Shown in pieces: positions 1 to 11,040 of a stretch of 64,000 nucleotides of DNA. A program made the position numbers and the translations under genes. The stretch is from Athripsodes cinereus (taxonomy: Eukaryota > Arthropoda > Insecta > Trichoptera > Leptoceridae). The notes under the pieces were generated by a model. The model was not told where the DNA came from and did no database searches. It saw only the letters and a list, made by a program, of their open reading frames with translations. The stretch covers positions 11,470,001 to 11,534,000 of the forward strand of contig OX388322.1 in assembly GCA_947579605.1 (NCBI GenBank), in the 5' to 3' direction. The first letter of the stretch is position 1. The number at the start of each line of letters is the position of its first letter.

Positions 1-33
1 CATTTCAAAACTGTCATTACTAAGTGTCAAAAT

Positions 34-443
34 CAGGGCTGCCAGATTGCGTGACCAAAATTACCTGCATTTTGCCAAATAAATACCGTACAATTATTAC
101 CAAAATACAATTTTCACTCGAACATGATATAAATCTTACTGTTCAGAATTCTGTTTCATAATTAAATTTCGACCCCTTCCCATCGCTATTTTTTGAAAAT
201 GGTAAAGGAATAAATATCCTTGGTTTTCTTTAACAATATTTTCTCACGGTAGGTACCTTTTTTTACAATGCAATAGGTATTTGTACTGATGATTGTTTAT
301 GGCAATATCAAATTAATTACCGTTCATTTTGTATAAATATTATTTTTGATTTTAAAATTCCGTATGTTTGTCGTACGTTAATTTGCTACGGGGAATGAAA
401 TTACCATATAAATACGATATTTACCGTACGTCTGGCAACGTTG
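34..443. mobile_element. hAT-type MITE with 8-bp TSD
   Basis: The interval begins CAGGGCTGCCAGA and ends TCTGGCAACGTTG, which is an imperfect terminal inverted repeat (10 of 13 bases pair). It is flanked on both sides by GTCAAAAT (26-33 and 444-451), an exact 8-bp target-site duplication. An 8-bp TSD and a TIR starting CAG are hallmarks of the hAT superfamily. At 410 bp it has no coding capacity and must have been moved by a transposase supplied elsewhere. The TSD and TIRs are seen directly; the superfamily call follows from those two traits. Confidence 0.75.
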
Positions 444-451
444 GTCAAAAT

Positions 452-867
452 CCGAGCCTTTTTCTGGGTTGCTAGAATAATAGTCGTATTAATCGTTACT
501 TTATTATGGTTTGATGAGTATTCGTTACTTTCAAATCAGTACCTGAGAAAATACATAATTGGTATTGATAAACATACCACAAAAAAATGTATTTTTTTGT
601 AGATTAAATTGTAGATTCTATTTAAAATGAGTTTTTTGACATTTATCCTACATTGAATCCGTTTGTTGAGCTGCTGATCACAGGTAAAACGAAAAACACA
701 AATTATTTACACTGGCAACACTGACAGATCTGTCAATCATATAATGTTTGGTAGCAAGGTTTATTGGTCTGATAAATTTTGTTTTTGCAACTTTGTTTTG
801 ATTTTAAAAGACTTTAAAAATATAAAAATTAACTAAACAATACGTAGTGGATCTAAAAAAATAGTAA
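452..867. other. AT-rich stretch, possible upstream region of next gene
   Basis: No reading frame or element is visible. A 15-bp palindrome CTGACAGATCTGTCA lies near 720. If the mini-gene at 934 is real, its promoter would lie here, but I see no convincing TATA or initiator arrangement. Confidence 0.3.
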
Positions 868-933
868 TCCCGGTATTATGCGGAGTTGGAAGCTAAGAAT
901 CTGTCCTGGGACATTACCAATGTTATCGAACCA

Positions 934-1451
934 ATGTCTGATTTAACTGGTAAGTACCTACTGTTTTAATTGTATTTTATACTGGTATTTTCATGATTAA
1001 TTTAACCATATTTATGTTCATTAGACTAGATTTGAGTACATTTAATTTGTTTTTTATGTTTGACGACACCAAATTGTATTTCTATTATAAGATAACTATT
1101 CAATTCTGTGCCTTCTTAAAACATATTTAATGTACTGAATTTACTTAAAGTGGCAAATTATTTTACTGAATACTAGAATTAGCTAAATAAAAAGCTCAAG
1201 TGAATGTCTCAGATGCTTAATAATAATGAATTATTAAATGATTGTGTATGGAATGTCTAGATGACTCACTTATACGAGGATCCTGTGTATCTAGGAAGTT
1301 AAATGACTATTGCTGATGAATTTCAATGTTTTTTTTTTCAGGATTATCTGTTAGTTCTATAAGAAGAGTTGTAAAAGAAAGAAATACAAACGGAAGCAAA
1401 TTTACAACGCTGGATAAACACAGGAAAGGCCGTTTGAAAAGAATTGGATGA
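934..1451 (+). CDS. Candidate two-exon mini-gene, HTH-like N-terminal peptide of a transposon-type protein
   Basis: Exon 1 ends at 949 at a donor ACTG|GTAAGT. After a 392-bp intron with a T-rich tract and TTTTCAG acceptor (ending 1341), exon 2 runs from 1342 to a TGA at 1449-1451. Splicing preserves the frame (ACT G|GA TTA) and gives MSDLTGLSVSSIRRVVKERN followed by a basic tail, about 42 residues from the ATG at 934. The frame is open upstream to 868, so the start could be earlier. The TGxSxxSIRRVVKE pattern resembles the helix-turn-helix segment found in short insect proteins associated with DNA transposons, where it is followed by a basic P/K/R-rich stretch. Here the protein ends soon after, so it may be a truncated or decayed gene. 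The splice logic is seen; the family resemblance is from memory; expression is unknown. Confidence 0.4.
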
Positions 1452-1627
1452 TTTCAGAATCTGCTCCATTCGCCAAAAATACATATTTCTTATATTTATT
1501 TTACTGTTTTTATTAAATAGTTTTATATTATAATTCCGAATCTGTTTTATTTTCCCTTTAATGTAAAATATTACAGTAAACAACATATTTTCGATCTAGA
1601 TATGGTTCTTTTTAAAATAGTTAAACT

Positions 1628-2262
1628 TTTTTTTTTTTTTTTATTTATTTATTTAAAAAAAAACTTAACAAAAACAAAGCATTATAATTTATACATATGC
1701 TTAAGAAACACATTTCTTCGTGCCACATGTTTTATGCATCCACTCTATATAATATATTATATATTCAAATCTCAATCACATACATATAAATTATTTCGGT
1801 AAACTGTAAATAAAATACTGTTCTCCCGTTTTTTTCAGTTTACCTTTAAAAGTTTTATAGCTTTTTATCATATTTATATTTTTTGGAAGTCCATTGAAGT
1901 ACTTTGTGCCAAGATATGTATAATTGTGCTGTGTCACTGTCTTTTTACATCTAGGTATAATTATATTGCCAATAATTTGAAACCTCTGGCTACGAAAGAC
2001 ACTGAGTGTCTCTTCGCCAAATATCTTTTTGTGGACCTGTAGTATTGCAATATTCCTGTATATATCATTTATTGTTGGGACCTCGAAAATTTTAAAAAGC
2101 TCTTCTGTGGGGAATGTCCTTTTTTTCTCAAAATAATTTTAATAATTTATTTCTGTGCCACATTCAACGATCTCAAATTAGTTGCATAAGTACCACCCCA
2201 AGCGATGATTCCGTACAATAAAATTGACTGTATAAAAGTATAGTATATCACCTTCAGAGAAT
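1628..2262 (-). pseudogene. Decayed CR1/Daphne-like LINE 3' fragment (RT C-terminus and A-tail)
   Basis: Read on the minus strand, 2262 to about 2190 encodes LKVIYYTFIQSILLYGIIAW followed by GGTYAT. After frame breaks it continues with FPTEELFKIFEVPTI and, further on, QHNYTYLGTKYFNGLPKNI. The same blocks occur in order in the LINE at 40299-40680 (QSIMQYGIVGWG, YPTDLLYDEFKVPRI, QNHYTYWGVKWFNDLP), so this is a related but older copy. The T-run at 1629-1643 on the plus strand is the A-tail at its 3' end. It contains only the reverse-transcriptase thumb/C-terminal region and stops abruptly next to the MITE at 2277. It is not translatable as a whole. Confidence 0.75.
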
Positions 2263-2276
2263 TTGATGTTTTAAAC

Positions 2277-2596
2277 CAAGGGTGGACCACATGCGGCCCG
2301 TTTGGTGTCTACATGCGGTACGCGAAGCATATGATTTTTTTTTATAAAAGTCGGTACAAGTACCCGTTGCATTTTTAGAAAGAAGTTTTTTGAAAAAAAT
2401 ATTCTTAAAGAAAACCTGGGAGTTTTGAAACATCAAATTTCTGTACCATTTTGGAAATTTGGCGACGGGGGGGGTAGAAATTTTAAGGTGAAGCAAAATT
2501 TCAAATGTTCCGTATATGGAGTATATTGTAGTGCGGCCCGGTAGAAAATCTCATTCTGAAATTTGGCCCGCCTTCTGAAAAGGTTAGCCACCTATG
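2277..2596. mobile_element. hAT-type MITE with GCGGCCCG subtermini
   Basis: Left end CAAGGGTGG and right end CCACCTATG (reverse complement CATAGGTGG) form short inverted ends. Both subterminal parts contain CGGCCCG/GGCCCGCC blocks. Flanks are TTTTAAAC (2269-2276) and TTTTAAAA (2597-2604), a 7-of-8 match to an 8-bp TSD. CA..GGGTGG ends with GC-rich subtermini are common in hAT non-autonomous elements. No coding capacity was recognised. Confidence 0.55.
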
Positions 2597-2604
2597 TTTT
2601 AAAA

Positions 2605-3030
2605 ATTGTGTTTTAATATTGGGAAGAGGATTAAGTACTTTTTTTCATGCAGGTACCTACCTATTTTTTTTACTTAAGCGTGGGCATGTTGGGTATCAAA
2701 CTTTTTTTTATTATTATTTTAATTTTTTTACTTAAATATGGGCATGTGGGTTTTAAACATTGAGTTTTTAAATTGGAAAGATATTTTAAGTATTTTTTTA
2801 CGTAGGTTTTGCAAGCATTTTTTACTTAATCACTTTTGAAAACAGTTTTAACAGAACAGTATAAAATCATGAATCTTAAAACAATCTAGGTTTTTCGTCG
2901 GGAAGAGGTTTTCGATACTTTTTCATCCTTAGTGCTAACTTCATTTTTTCAATAAGATTGTTGTTTTAACTCACGTATTTGGATGAATATCTGTTTTTAA
3001 ACCCGAGCGATGCCGGGTTATAAAAGCTAG
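2605..3030 (+). mobile_element. Probable non-autonomous Helitron, 3' end clear, 5' end not located
   Basis: The 3' terminus carries a short GC-rich hairpin, CCCGAGCGATGCCGGG (3002-3017), then ten bases, then CTAG (3027-3030) followed by T. A hairpin about 10 bases before a terminal CTRR, inserted next to T, is the Helitron 3' signature. I could not place the 5' TC end, so the left limit is arbitrary. Internally there are loosely repeated phrases (GGGAAGAGG, TACTTAA..GGGCATG) but no gene. Confidence 0.55.
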
Positions 3031-6000
3031 TATAAATAATAATTGCAAACAAATACATTACAATTCGACATATTGATGCACATTAATGTAGTTATAGATC
3101 TTTTCTATTTGAGGTGATCTGTCTATAAAGTTCAATTCGATAGATTTGTGATTGAAAATATTATAAAGTATGAAGATAAATTTTACTAGGCCTGTCGACG
3201 TAGGTAATTGTGTTTATTATTTACATTTCCAAATTTGATAAAACAGTTATTTGACGGTAGGTACATATATTTCTACTAATTGGATAAACAATAACATAAT
3301 TTGATATTTATGAGGTAATAAAAAAACATAAGGCAAACTTTTTGTCATTATTATTATAGGTTAAAAGCTTATACTCTTACAATCTACCTATAATGATAAA
3401 AGCACCCAATCATAATCGTGTTTATGATGTGTAATGGATATAAAAATCTCGCAATGGCGTCAGTTAAAAATCATAAATATATATTTTATGATACAATTCC
3501 ATTTTAAGATGATCCGGTATCTTTGATGCATAAACATTTATTTAAAGAGCGCATGGGCGGTCATTCTGTATCTGTATATAGTTTTTATGCTACAATTTGG
3601 CAAGGTCGCGATAAAATCAAACAAAACCTTGATAGGCATCATAATTATTTTTACTAATATCAATATCTTCAAATAGATCTTATAATGTTATATATTTGTA
3701 AAAAATATTATAAATCTCATTTATTTATTTCCTCAAGTATGTAAATTATAAGACCTCGGATACGATGGACACTGAGGATAGAAGTATTTAGCCAAAGTAG
3801 GTATATGTAGGTACATTCAGTAGGTAGATAGATACCTGCCGTTTATTCGTCAAGTCCTCGTCCCCAATTCATTGAAACATGAAAATTGAAGATGTTCACG
3901 ATTATTCACATTACATTTGATAAATATTACCTAGTTTTTTAGTTTCCTCGTAAACAAAAAACGCTAGATTATAAATGTAATGAACGTAATTTAATTCATT
4001 AGCGGAGAGAATGGCAAGGTAATAAATCATATGTAAATAAAATACTTCCCTATGATATTCATAAGGTATGTATCCACTAGCTTCAAATTAAAAGCATTTG
4101 ACTTCATGTGGAGAAGACACAATCAGTAAGATTAATATTTAGATGTTAAATGATCTTTGAATATTATACTTGAAAATGATCTTAGAATACTTAGAATATT
4201 CTATACCTACTTCACGATAACGTAAGAGTATGAACCATATTCATATTGATCATAGACAATCATTATTCATGTCGTTACATTTATCATATTATATAAATAG
4301 TTTAGCAACAGCATAAATACTTACCGATCATTGATTTATAATGACAGAGCAATTTCTAATAAGATTTGCAATAATGATCTAATTTATTGGTAGTAATATA
4401 GTATAGCATAATCATATTGGCGGATGTGAGGTAGGTAGTAGAGTTGTATGTATGTAGGTAGTTAATACTGATCACCACCGCTGATAAAACATTAACGTTC
4501 ATCTTAGTATTAACACTCAACGAACATTTCAACAATTTTATACGCTTTATTAAGTGTTTGCTGTGCTAATAATGCACCTGTCTGTTTTGTTGTAATGTTT
4601 CGTAATTGAGCCGTTATATGCTAGTAAATAATTTAAAGACATGCTTAAGATGACTTGCTTTAATGTTTCTCACAACATAATACTGTCAATGTTTTCCACG
4701 TATAATTATTCTGTACAAAGCAGCAATGTTATTATTGATTCCTGATTGTTATGGTGTTTTTTTAAAACTTTGTGATCTCTTTTTGATATTATATCATATA
4801 TTATAATCAGTTGTGACGAAATTATATTACGAATCTATTTTCAGAGAACGTTTCTCAATAAAACTGCACTAAAATACTCATTCACATGCATGTTAATATC
4901 ATTTGACAGTTCGTTACAAGTTGGCCACATATCAAAAAGATTATAAGAATAATAATTGATGGTATTGATATTGACTTGATTAAATTTGTCAACATGTCAT
5001 ATAATTATAAATGATAATGAAGTACGTAGGTAATAAATATAAACAATTCAGTGTATCAAATGGAAAAAGTTCTTATCCTAGACGTGTTGACGTAATGTTG
5101 GTATTATTGGAGGGGAGGGGGAGGTGGATATTCCTAATTATTTACTTATAGTCTCTCTAGCATGAAGATAATAGCAATAAAGTTTAAATTAAAAAAACTT
5201 ACCTCAGTTAGCTGAACATCAAAAAGTCATTAGAATTAAAACGTCAGTGTATTAAGCATGTTACAGACAGCAAACGCCTTTCTACTCATATGATAACGTA
5301 GGAAAATAATATTTTTTACTATATAAAAAAATATGTAATCCTCAAAATTTTGATTTATTAGGTATTGCGGAAAAATCATGTGTGAAAAAAAAAATAATTA
5401 GTTTTACGAACGAATAAGTAGTTCAGTAATGTATTTACTATTTTATTTTAATTTAGAAATGTTTTGGAAACAGACAGTTTTACAATACGTATATGTGACA
5501 ACAGATAACAAAATTACTTAAGCCAAAACCAGTAAAGTAATATGTCCATATCTTCAAAGAGATCTTATACAAGTATTTGTCTCGTAGATATTTGTTATTC
5601 AAGAGCGATGAGTCATAAAAATGATAAAAACATGTCCATCAAATTAATTATTATCTCTAAAATTTATGTAAATTTATAAACACGAAGCACCTTATACGAT
5701 GTGTTTTTCGATATACCTACCTAAATAAAAAAAATTCAATTTAGATTTGCATAAAAACGCACACTGAGAAAAGGTACATCTCCAAATTCAATTGATCTAT
5801 AACAATAAATTATTTTGCTCGCCTTACTATTGATATAATAAGACACAAACAATGATTCAATTTTGCGTAACTGTAAATTTCTCGGCGCTTACCAACATCT
5901 TTTGTGTGTACCTACTAATAGATTTTGAAATTATTCGGCTCCTTTACCAACGTTTTAGTTAACTAAACATCCGTACGGCGCTAGTGGATTTAAAGAGTAG

Positions 6001-6261
6001 TACTCTATTTAAAAAGCGATCTTATCATATAAGACAATAAAGTAAAAAATGCGTTGGCACGTCCGTTTACTTACGTTGTTAGTTCGTTTCCGTTTTTTCT
6101 GTCATTTTTCGGTATGTACTTATACAAACATGAAACAACAAAAGGTGTTCGATCATAAGAAAATATTGCGTTGCAAGTTCTAATCTTTTGTTATTGAGAA
6201 AGTGTGAATTTATTATTTTCCTGACCGTGAAGTTAGTGTGTTGTGTCAATGAAACAAAGCT
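3031..6261. other. AT-rich DNA without recognised genes
   Basis: I see no supported reading frame, RNA gene or bounded element. An isolated ACACTGAGAAAA near 5760 matches the end of the foldback MITE family described at 28945, but no partner end is visible. The stretch 6050-6260 could be the upstream region of the candidate gene at 6262. Confidence 0.4.
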
Positions 6262-6701
6262 ATGTATCTTTTTGAGTTGTTAAAGTCCTGGGGATTTGAG
6301 GATAAAATAGAATTATTCAGTAGTAAGTACAATCACTTATTTGTTGTTTGTCATATTGTTTTAATTTAATGTGCAATATTTATTTATTTCTACTTAATAT
6401 ATTCTCGTAATTATATACATAGTTTCCACTCAAGAAATGTTATGTTAATGAAATGATTGCCAATGAATGTGCTTTTGCACAAAAAACATCAGACTACATA
6501 ACTAACCTAACCTACAAATCAGTGTATAAATAATTTTGTGCTTAATAAAACCACAATATTACACCGCATTGTTATTCCCAGATATAATGCTACATTAAAA
6601 TAATTCTAAATTATTGAAGTTTTGATGCATTGACCTATACTTAATAATTATATTCCTTATGTTTTCCCACAGAAAATATAATCGACTTTGATATTGAATG
6701 A
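6262..6701 (+). pseudogene. Candidate two-exon SAM-like domain remnant, frameshifted
   Basis: Exon 1 (6262-6322) starts with ATG and ends at a donor TA|GTAAGT. Exon 2 starts at 6673 after TTTTCCCACAG. Spliced, it reads MYLFELLKSWGFEDKIELFS then KNIIDFDIE and a TGA at 6699-6701. The pattern LLKSWGFEDKIELFxxNIIDFDI matches the start of sterile-alpha-motif domains (LLxxWGLxxYIxxFxxNxID). One frame over, directly downstream, EQDVTEL.. continues the expected SAM pattern (xLTExDLxEL), which points to a 1-2 base loss near 6695. I therefore call it a decayed gene or the truncated 5' part of a transposon-associated SAM protein. AATAAA occurs at about 6970. Splice sites and frames are seen; the domain call is by pattern memory. 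Confidence 0.4.
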
Positions 6702-7363
6702 ACAAGATGTAACAGAGCTGAGACAAAGATACCACTATCATCTAAACGATATGGAGTGAGGCAGCACAATATTATTATTGTTATTAATGCGTATTATGTT
6801 GGAAGAGTTGGAACAGGAATATTAAAAAAAAATGTACTGCACTACAAGTATAGTATGTCTATGGCTGTTTTATTTGGTTTCCTATAATATGGTATATATT
6901 TTTATGTATGTTTTAATGTGTGTCTTTATTAACTGTCTTTATTTTTATTTTTTTTCCTTTGTAATTTTTAATAAACTATTATTTTACGCAAGTAACTACT
7001 TAAAAGATTTTTTTTATTTTAATTTCCTACCTACTTTTTCTACTTATATTAATCACAATGTTTATTTGTAAAGTGTGAATAATTATTCTAATAATATTAT
7101 TTTTGTTGGTATGTTTCAAATAATTATACCGTTATTAGAAAAATAGATCACATTTTACAACTAAACGCGATTAATATTATTGGACTTTTGACAGCTAAAT
7201 TTTGAGGTTATGTATAGGTACCTACATACGTAAGTATGACAAGTAATTCAATTGATTCTTACTAACGATTCGTTCTGCAGCGAACTTCAAGTTGATGACG
7301 TCACTGTGAAGAAGTTGTTGGTAAATGTACCAATGAATTGGTTGCGAAGTCAATAGATCTGTA
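6702..7363. other. AT-rich DNA without recognised genes
   Basis: Nothing bounded is seen except a possible polyadenylation signal near 6970 that could serve the preceding remnant. The segment 7262-7363 contains degenerate versions of the phrases in the MITE end that follows (ACCAATGAATT.GTTG), so that element may begin here. Confidence 0.3.
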
Positions 7364-7452
7364 CCAATGAATCGTTGTTACGATCTCTGGTCCTAATTTG
7401 ATAGTACGTACCAATGATTCGTTGTGAAATTTCGTTAGTATTTTTCTCAGTG
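7364..7452. mobile_element. One end of the CACTGAGAAAAATAC foldback MITE family
   Basis: This 89-bp block is nearly identical to the right arm of the foldback element at 29618-29751 and of the copy at 34447-34639. It contains GGTCCTAAT, GATAGTACGTACCAATGATT, GTTGTGAAATTTCGTTAGTA and the terminal TTTTTCTCAGTG. The left arm is degenerate or lost. It is one of three family members in the window. Confidence 0.65.
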
Positions 7453-8287
7453 CATGTTTTAAAAAAAAATGATAATCAACGTTCAATAACAAATTATTTA
7501 TTATTTTCGTAGCAATAAAATAATATGGAAGTTAATACGCTGCCGCAGAAATGCCGTCCACACTTCTCTGCATTATACAACCAGATTATGTCTCCATATG
7601 ATTGATCATGATTACAAAAAAACTTAATAATCTAATGCCGGGAAAAAATTAATGTGTAAATTTTATATATTAAGGAACAATTAAGTCCCATTTGATGTAA
7701 TCAATTGAAGGCACGATATTAAAGATTGGTAGGTACTTTATTATATGGTACAGGGGTAGTAGATGTATCATGTTTCAGCGGAATGCCTCCTTTGTAGTCC
7801 TATCTTAACACACGTATGGTCCAGTGATTGCATGCTATAGAGAACAGCATATAACATCCGCATAATATTATCATATCGTTTTGTATCGTGTTATTTACCT
7901 CACTGATACGAGCGGCACAGCACAGCAAGTATTATAATATAATGCACAAGGGACAAGTAGGTATATTGTATGTATTATAAGACAGATGATATTATATTAA
8001 AATAATATTACAAGAAACTGCATACATAATTCATTTATTTATTCATTTATTTATTCATTTATATACATACATACAGTTTACACAACATAAGAAGTCAATT
8101 AATACATACATTATTACTAAAAATACATATAAATAAGTATTATACCTCATGATAATAATCAATATGATATGATATTGTTCTGCCAGACGGTAATTTGAAC
8201 CGATCATGGGAGGCGACAGAGCGAACCAATCAAGAGTTACCCAGACCAAATGATTCATACTTTTAATCCTGAGGTTATATTATATAC
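7453..8287. other. AT-rich DNA without recognised genes
   Basis: No gene is seen. There is an imperfect (TTTATTCA)n run at about 8030-8062. Confidence 0.35.
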
Positions 8288-8500
8288 GACAAAAGTTGAT
8301 GTGTCCGGAGAAGCAAAATTTACAGGAGCACATTTCAAAGAGCATATAATCACTGTCATCATACAAAATCATTGGCTCATCATATAAATGTTTAATATTT
8401 GTTAATTATGATATGGTTTTAGTATTTCTAGGGCAATTCAAGGGACATTATCTAATTAAAAAACTGATTTTCATAAAAATCGGACGCATCAACTTTTGTC
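8288..8500. mobile_element. Small TIR element (MITE-like), 213 bp
   Basis: GACAAAAGTTGATGTGTCCG at 8288-8307 is the inverted partner of CGGACGCATCAACTTTTGTC at 8481-8500, with 19 of 20 bases pairing. No coding capacity is visible and I cannot identify a TSD, so the superfamily is undetermined. Confidence 0.6.
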
Positions 8501-9588
8501 CAATTACCACAGAATCTATAAAATACAAACCCTGTACTGTGTATATGTTTAGATAAGATTTTAAATTTCCACAATGATGTTAGTACACTATTGGATGAAG
8601 ATATAAAAATACTATTAAGTATTATCTACTAAAAAAACTGAAAATGTTGTATATGCAGCTCATTGGTGAATACACTATGAACATTATGAATGAGTTACCT
8701 ACTACTATACCTATCTTGAACACCTTATAAATGAATTTTGAATATCTATTCGTAGAAATGAGTTTCGAATAGAACGAGAACTTAGCACAGAGGACATATC
8801 AAAATGGAAAAAAGGTGCAAAACTTTGCTACAAACCAATCCACATGATAACTGAAACCAGAATGAGATACCTTATCTCGAGAAAAAGTGTGCATTGATTT
8901 ACTTGAAAATTAATTTATTTTGAGGTACTGTAGTTAGGTACTAAAATAACATTTTCATAAAAATGAAAGCAGGTGTCAAACATTTGAAATGAGAGACATA
9001 TTGGTTTAGAGCAGCAATAAACAGACATCTCTGGAACTATAATTAATAATTTCTTATTTTTAATTTGAGTACCTACCTATGTATATATAGGGATTGAGTA
9101 TGATCGTCTGACAAAGAAATGACATCTCTTGAATATCATTACTCGTGTGTCTAAATTACGCAAAGCTATTTGCAACATTCATATATAATGTTGTGTATAG
9201 GTATATATAAGAAAGTAGAAAAACAATTGGTTAATAAAACATCTCACGTATAGGTACGTATAATCGTACTTATACGATTACTTCGTGGCTACTTTATATT
9301 ATTATGTACCTTGTTATTTAAATCAATCGATTATGACCAAGCAACACATTATTTATGTCGTTGTGAGATTAGAGATAAATACTTATAGAGGAAGGGTGTA
9401 CTCTTATGATTGTAGGTATGTACCTACTATAAAAATAAATCTAAATGTATTGGTAAGATAATGTGAATATGTAATTATTTATGTGTTTTATTATCTTCCA
9501 TATTATAATCCACTGTCTCCGTAATACATGTGTTATGTAGGTATTATGTATCTACCTGCCGTTGTAAGTAATCTCATTCGGATTCGGA
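8501..9588. other. AT-rich DNA without recognised genes
   Basis: I see no supported gene or bounded repeat in this interval. Confidence 0.35.
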
Positions 9589-9656
9589 ACGCACTCAGAG
9601 TCACCGATGCGTGGCTGGACTGATGGCGGACAGTGCAACGAAATTGAAAGTAACGG
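9589..9656. other. Short GC-richer island, function unknown
   Basis: About 65 bases (CGGATTCGGAACGCACTCAG ... GGCGGACAGTGCAACG) stand out in composition from the flanking AT-rich DNA. No open frame with splice sites fits convincingly on either strand. It could be a conserved non-coding element, a decayed exon or a repeat piece. Confidence 0.25.
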
Positions 9657-9788
9657 GTACCTAACTATATAATAATGTAAATATTCATAATAATCTCAAC
9701 ACAATACACTTTGATAATAAACTTAAATGATTATTAAATTAATACTTGTTATTAATTTAATGCCGATCCTATTTTATAATCTATCGGT

Positions 9789-9822
9789 ATGGCATTTCCA
9801 CTAGTGGGGTAGCGAGTGGACA
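9789..9822 (-). repeat. Relic of a LINE 3' terminus (CTACCCC...GTGG motif)
   Basis: On the minus strand this reads GTCCACTCGCTACCCCACTA followed by GTGGAAATGCC. It parallels the 3' end of the RTE-like LINEs here (TGCCTACCCCGCGAGGGAAG then CGGCGTGATGGT). Three further relics are at 25711, 32741 and 34025. Confidence 0.45.
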
Positions 9823-10500
9823 TTCGATGAACATGTAGGCCGTTCGTTCTTCAAAATATCCATAAATTTATTGATTTACCTATTTTGCAAAGACCAATAG
9901 TTTAGTAACTTCGAAATTCTAGCGAGAGTTCGTGTTTTATTTGAAACCCTGGCATGATCAAACTGTTCCATTTTGACAAATTAATGATGTATATAGATCG
10001 TGTATGATCATTATTTGCAGTTATGATATGGATATTTTAATCATATTATCATAACTTAATTTTATTTAAACAACTTAATGTTGAATATTTCATAATTACC
10101 TACTGATTGATAGTTTGCGATGTTTAATAATGAGAGATAAAACATCCAAAGGTCAGTGGCCAAATTCCATAAAATTGCGTATGCGTATCAAATTCACATT
10201 TTATTAGCGAAATAAGCTTATGTATGACTTATTACTTACTCTTCACCACTGAAATACACATTTATCTACATAATTCCGATACCTTATAATATATATTAGC
10301 AAATCTCTGGATTACCTACCTATCATAAATTTCATACCAAATACTTAACTTTATAAATATACCAAATAGTTTTACTTAACTTTATAAATATACAAATTAT
10401 TTCAACTGTGGGAAGTTAATACAAGGTATATTAAGAAGATAAATTTATATATGATAAGGAAATTATACAATGTTATAAATATAATGATTATTATTAAAAT
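9823..10500. other. AT-rich DNA; one small internal duplication
   Basis: A roughly 33-bp tandem duplication with the phrase TACTTAACTTTATAAATATAC occurs at about 10344-10405. Otherwise nothing is recognised. Confidence 0.35.
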
Positions 10501-10750
10501 TTTACATATAAAGTATAATGTTACTCAAAATCAACTATGTACCAACATACTTGCCAAGAATTAATTTCTCGAGAACAAAGATTAACAGCTAATCATAACT
10601 TAATTATCCAGAGTTTTCATAAAATAAAATTTTACATATAAAGTATAATGTTACTCAAAATCAACTATGTACTAACATACTTGCCAAGAATTAATTTCTC
10701 GAGAACAAAGATTAACAGCTAATCATAACTTTATTATCCAGAGTTTTCAT
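10501..10750. repeat. Tandem duplication, 130-bp period, two copies
   Basis: Unit 1 (10501-10630) and unit 2 (10631-10750, lacking the last 10 bases) both begin TTTACATATAAAGTATAATG and differ at about two positions (ACCAACAT/ACTAACAT; CTTAATTAT/CTTTATTAT). The near-identity suggests a recent local duplication. Confidence 0.9.
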
Positions 10751-11040
10751 GTGAAATTACAATCAAAAAAGAAATCTTAAATAAATATACAATCCATAGA
10801 CAAAAACAGTTAATGATTAGGACAATTATGATTTAGAAAAATAATCAGTATCTACGCAGATACATACTTTTAGCATGAAAAAGTGAACAAAAGTCGATAA
10901 GTGCAGATTTTTTCTGAATGGCGGAGCAGAAAGGACAGCTATTTTCTATACCCTCAAGAAAGAGGTATTATTTTTTTCAATCACAGCTACCTATCTACCG
11001 AAATCATCACGGCATCTTCCACTTATACTTTAAATTTAAG
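10751..11040. other. Spacer between two tandem repeats
   Basis: No gene is seen. The stretch lies directly before the 169-bp array. Confidence 0.35.
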
